In this document: positions 61,211 to 64,000 of the stretch, one piece after another
How positions within the stretch are numbered: position 1 is the first letter of the stretch
Layout: each line of letters starts with the position of its first letter
Source: CAZNXJ01 sp964577115
GTDB taxonomy: Bacteria > Planctomycetota > Planctomycetia > Pirellulales > Pirellulaceae
Length of the DNA: 64,000 nucleotides
NCBI GenBank assembly: GCA_964577115.1
Contig: CAZNXJ010000008.1
Coordinates: forward strand, 143,500 to 207,499
Reading direction: 5' to 3'
Position numbers and translations under genes: made by a program
The notes under the pieces: model-generated
Database searches by the model: none
The model's input: the letters and a program-made list of their open reading frames with translations, nothing else
What the model was told of the DNA's origin: nothing

Positions 61211-63036
61211 CCTTCTTTTTCATCCTTCACTTCACGCAGCCCCCTCGTTTCGTCCGGCACGGCGAGGTGGACGTGCCCCGAGCATCCTGCATCCGGCGTG
61301 CAGGGGCCGCTCGCGAACAGCAATCGGCCGTGGGGGAGCCGTTCGATGCCCAACGAGCAATCGAACGCATATCGGCCCAACAATTGGAAGTCGGGGTCGG
61401 TAACGAGCAGCGTGCTGGGATTGCCGTAGCATCCGAACCACCAGCGATCATGGGCGAACGTTGCAGTCTGGATTCCCAGATGCGTGTGGCCGCTCTTGAT
61501 CACGTGCTTCTTCACGAATCGGAACTCGCTGTCGTATTCATACACATAGTTTTCCTCGACGCCCTCCGGCAAGCCGCCGACGACATAGAAGTTCCCGTTG
61601 CGAATTCCAATTCCGCCGGCCCCGTGAAAAACTTCTTGCACGGCGTGCCGAGCGATTTCGTCGAGATTTTCGGCGTCGTACACATAGACCCACGAATCGG
61701 CTTTGCCTTGCGGGTTATTGAATTCGCCGAGGTTTACGGCGACGTAGAGCTTTCCGTCGTGATGGCACAGATCGCCGTGGTGGTTGGCGACGGGTACTTT
61801 TGTCAAGAGCTTGCCGTTGAGATCCGTTTTCACCAGCGTGGTTGTGAAGCTCCAATAGATCGACTCGTCATCGACGCAGACGCCTTGCAAATGGTGCTGG
61901 TATGTCCCTTCGCACGTTGCCGGGCGGTAGGGGAGTTGGGTTGCGGCGCCGAGTATCAGCGGAGTTTTTGTTTGAAACAGCTCCAGCCAGCCTAATGTCA
62001 TCGCGTCGGGGATCGTCGTGGCCGCGCGAAGCTCGTCGGGTGTCTTCCCCCAATAGAAACCGATCCAGCCGGTCGCCTGGCTTCGCGAGCGATCGATGAA
62101 ATCGCCGAGTTCCTCGGTGCTGCATCGCAGGGGGAACAGCTCTTCGATCACTACCGGTTTGCCGGCGGCCTTGAATCCCCGCAGCGTCTCCAGGGCGTCA
62201 TCGAGCTTGCCTGCTTCGGGATAGAGATGCACGGCGATGAAGTCGAGCTGATCGGCGATTCGCTCGGGGACAACCCCCGACGTCAGGCCAGGTCGCTCGA
62301 GGCTCCACGGAACCAATCCCACGGTAATGAGCCGCTGCGAATCGTGTTTACGGATGGTTGTGACGAGCGTGTGGATCCATTGCCGAGCGATGTCAGGGCG
62401 CTCGCGCCCGGCGCGGTCGAGCGTGATGAACTGGACGAAGTGTTTGCCGGCGAACGCGGGTCCGAGCCAGTCGTCACGTTTCTGGTCGCCTCCCGCAACA
62501 ACGGGTTCGTTCATCAGGTCATAACAGAACACGGCAGGGCTCGCGGCGCACGTCGCAGCCACTGCCTCCCAGAAGCGTGCCTGCGTCTGCCAGCGTTCCG
62601 CTTCGTTCAGTTCGTCATACCACGGCGGCACGTCCTGTTTGTGGTAGCAGCCCAGTCCGGTGACGTCGAGGTACAGCCCGATGTCTTCGGCGAGTTTGAT
62701 GAGCTTAGTGAGTTGTGCGAGCTCGCCGGGGCGTGGTTCGGTCGGGCTCTGCATGAATTTGCCGAATTGGAGATGGATGCGGACGACGTTCGCCCCGAGG
62801 CGTTTCATTTCGCGAAAGTCGGACTCGACGGTCGGCCACTCGTCGTGCCAGTAGTCCTCGAGCAGCCGACCGTCGCTGTCTCGGTCGTAGTTGAATCCCC
62901 AGGGGATGAACGGCTGCTGGGACTCGGAGAGGACGAAGCCCCGTTGGTCGTCCGAAAGCTTGATTCGCTCCATGGCGGCCGCGGTCCGGGGCAGGGCGGC
63001 AATGAACAGGATGAGAAGTGCGTTGATGATGCGCAT
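61207..63036 (-). CDS. Secreted GH5-like glycosidase fused to a beta-propeller
   Basis: This 609-residue exported protein has signal peptide 'RIINALLILFIAALPRTAAA'. Residues about 25-370 form a GH5-type (beta/alpha)8 barrel with acid/base E177 in 'YDLMNEPVVAG' and nucleophile E298 or E299 in 'KPVVIEELFP'. Further motifs are 'RIHLQFGKF' and 'FIAVHLYPEAG'. Residues about 390-600 form a repeated-blade propeller without a clear enzyme motif ('LYVAVNLGEF', 'NFYVVGGLPE', 'RWWFGCYGNPSTLLVTDP'). The propeller may bind substrate or surface polymer. ATG 63036 follows GAAAGGAA; a start at 63168 is less likely. It is translationally coupled to the acetyltransferase. Confidence 0.85.
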   Translation of the reverse strand: MRIINALLILFIAALPRTAAAMERIKLSDDQRGFVLSESQQPFIPWGFNYDRDSDGRLLEDYWHDEWPTVESDFREMKRLGANVVRIHLQFGKFMQSPTEPRPGELAQLTKLIKLAEDIGLYLDVTGLGCYHKQDVPPWYDELNEAERWQTQARFWEAVAATCAASPAVFCYDLMNEPVVAGGDQKRDDWLGPAFAGKHFVQFITLDRAGRERPDIARQWIHTLVTTIRKHDSQRLITVGLVPWSLERPGLTSGVVPERIADQLDFIAVHLYPEAGKLDDALETLRGFKAAGKPVVIEELFPLRCSTEELGDFIDRSRSQATGWIGFYWGKTPDELRAATTIPDAMTLGWLELFQTKTPLILGAATQLPYRPATCEGTYQHHLQGVCVDDESIYWSFTTTLVKTDLNGKLLTKVPVANHHGDLCHHDGKLYVAVNLGEFNNPQGKADSWVYVYDAENLDEIARHAVQEVFHGAGGIGIRNGNFYVVGGLPEGVEENYVYEYDSEFRFVKKHVIKSGHTHLGIQTATFAHDRWWFGCYGNPSTLLVTDPDFQLLGRYAFDCSLGIERLPHGRLLFASGPCTPDAGCSGHVHLAVPDETRGLREVKDEKEG

Positions 63037-63046
63037 GATGTTCCTT

Positions 63047-63745
63047 TCAGCGAGCGTTTGTTGCATTGTTGTCGCTGCGGGCGAGCAATGCACGCCGGAG
63101 AGGGCAATTGCGCGGCGCAGGCGTACCTTGTCGGTAAGTGGCGAGCAGTTGATGCGACCGCTGAGCAAGCTGCCTCCGCACTTCGCGCCGCCTGCCTTTG
63201 ATTCGCGGGATCTTCATCGAGTCATAGGCGGTTGTCTGGTGCCGCATCCAGGCGATCACCGCTGCTTCGGCACGTTGTTCGACGGGGATGCGTTGGGTCC
63301 GAGCCACGGTGCCGCTGCCCACGGGCGTGGCATGATCGGCAACGGCTTGTGCGAGTTGTTGAGCGAGTGGGGCGTGGTCGGGGTGGAAGTTGAGGAACGC
63401 GAGAATGGCGGCGCGGAACTGTTCCACGTATTCGGCCTGAGCGTTGTTACGGCGTCGAGCGTCGGCGGCTCGGCGCCGGGCATATTCCTCGGTTGACCGT
63501 TCGGCGGCCAATTCCGCTCGAATGCGTTCAATCGTGTCAGCCGGCGCCCAGACACCTCGCGAGAAAATCCTCCGGCCGACTCTTTCCTGCACCACCCAAT
63601 GCTCGCCCGCCGCTTTCACGCGCCGAGTGAGCCCGGCGTCGCCGGGCGGCAGGAGGGCCCACCCGTCGGGAACAGTGACGACCCGGCCGCGGGGCGATAT
63701 GACGGTGTTGTCGGTGGGGCCAGGAAGGTAGACATTGTCGTTCAT
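63047..63745 (-). CDS. DUF2293-like protein
   Basis: This 232-residue protein is familiar as the DUF2293 family. It has 'PDGWALLPPGDAGLTRRVKAAG', quoted in part, then 'RGVWAPADTIERI', a basic coiled segment (about 80-110) and the C-terminal DUF2293 domain 'GSGTVARTQRIPVEQRAEAAVIAWMRHQTT', quoted in parts, followed by 'KIPRIKGRRREVRRQLAQRS'. Its basic helical nature suggests nucleic-acid binding, but the role is unknown. ATG 63745 is preferred over 63874. It lies 10 bp upstream of the GH5-like gene on the same strand. Confidence 0.75.
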   Translation of the reverse strand: MNDNVYLPGPTDNTVISPRGRVVTVPDGWALLPPGDAGLTRRVKAAGEHWVVQERVGRRIFSRGVWAPADTIERIRAELAAERSTEEYARRRAADARRRNNAQAEYVEQFRAAILAFLNFHPDHAPLAQQLAQAVADHATPVGSGTVARTQRIPVEQRAEAAVIAWMRHQTTAYDSMKIPRIKGRRREVRRQLAQRSHQLLATYRQGTPAPRNCPLRRALLARSDNNATNAR

Positions 63746-64000
63746 CAGCAAGAGCGTCCTTGGGAAGTGCAAACGTCCGGGGCCGAATTCGAAGGTTGCC
63801 GCATCGCGATCCCCCTTGTCAATCGGCATGTGAATCGGCCGCCTCCGTCCTTCATCCACCCAACAGATGGACATGACAACAACCGAACGAGGTAAACGAG
63901 AAGGGGGAGCGGTCCAATACGTGCCGATGCTTGGGCGAGCTGAACAGGGTGCATCTCAAGGTTTGCAGATTTCGGACGTGACTTTGGGAGGTTTTGGTCT

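Noticed and set aside
62227..63201. Plus-strand open frame of 324 codons opposite the GH5-like gene
   Set aside because: Antisense shadow; the minus-strand frame has a signal peptide, catalytic motifs and a ribosome site.

Overview
The window is a GC-rich stretch of a planctomycete chromosome, probably from the Pirellulales and relatives. The strongest lineage marker is the adjacent PSD1 (DUF1549/DUF1553, cytochrome-c-like N-terminus) and DUF1501 gene pair at 53.2-57.7 kb. Supporting signs are many secreted proteins of unknown role, GYF_2/DUF4190 and DUF2293-like proteins, weak or variable Shine-Dalgarno sites, and GTG/TTG starts. I saw no rRNA, tRNA, CRISPR array, prophage or insertion sequence. 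Gene content is chromosomal and mostly in small operons.

Left part (1-13 kb). After a truncated amidohydrolase and an orphan TadG-like pilus protein comes a stress/oxygen cluster. It holds an ANTAR response regulator, a BON protein, a YbaK-type deacylase, two universal stress proteins, a hemerythrin-like protein, a CBS-pair protein and an APH-like/P-loop kinase fusion. It also holds an NtrC-type sigma-54 activator and a PAS histidine kinase whose PAS domain carries the FixL heme signature (His73, Arg79, Arg93). Three good -24/-12 (sigma-54) promoter matches lie upstream of the deacylase, the first stress protein and the CBS gene. CATCCG/CGGATG palindromes lie in the same intergenic regions. 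I read this as an oxygen-responsive FixL/NtrC/sigma-54 regulon, functionally parallel to DosR- or FixLJ-type hypoxia regulons. It is the most interesting system in the window.

Middle part (12.5-46.6 kb). This part carries a rhomboid protease, gamma-glutamyltranspeptidase, fatty acid desaturase, the glycolate oxidase operon glcDEF, a divergent MFS transporter and aconitase A. Next are endonuclease IV and a metal ABC importer operon in which BOTH permeases carry a C-terminal DtxR-like domain, with a perfect AT-rich palindrome upstream. Then come a two-subunit M16 peptidase (one subunit lacks the zinc motif), NDP kinase, a TVP38 membrane protein, orotidine-5'-phosphate decarboxylase, a PhzF protein, and VOC and DoxX proteins. 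An NsrR-type Rrf2 repressor follows, with a recognisable NsrR-like operator and a downstream periplasmic CxxCH heme protein. The part ends with an NTF2-like/DGPF pair.

Right part (45-64 kb). This part is rich in secreted hydrolases: a DUF5722-like glycosidase-fold protein, two large double alpha/beta-hydrolase proteins whose active and degenerate domains are in opposite order, and a GH5-like protein fused to a beta-propeller that is translationally coupled to an AAC(6')-like acetyltransferase. It also has pirin, a DHFR-family reductase, cupin and SRPBCC genes, a VOC/unknown pair and a DUF2293-like protein.
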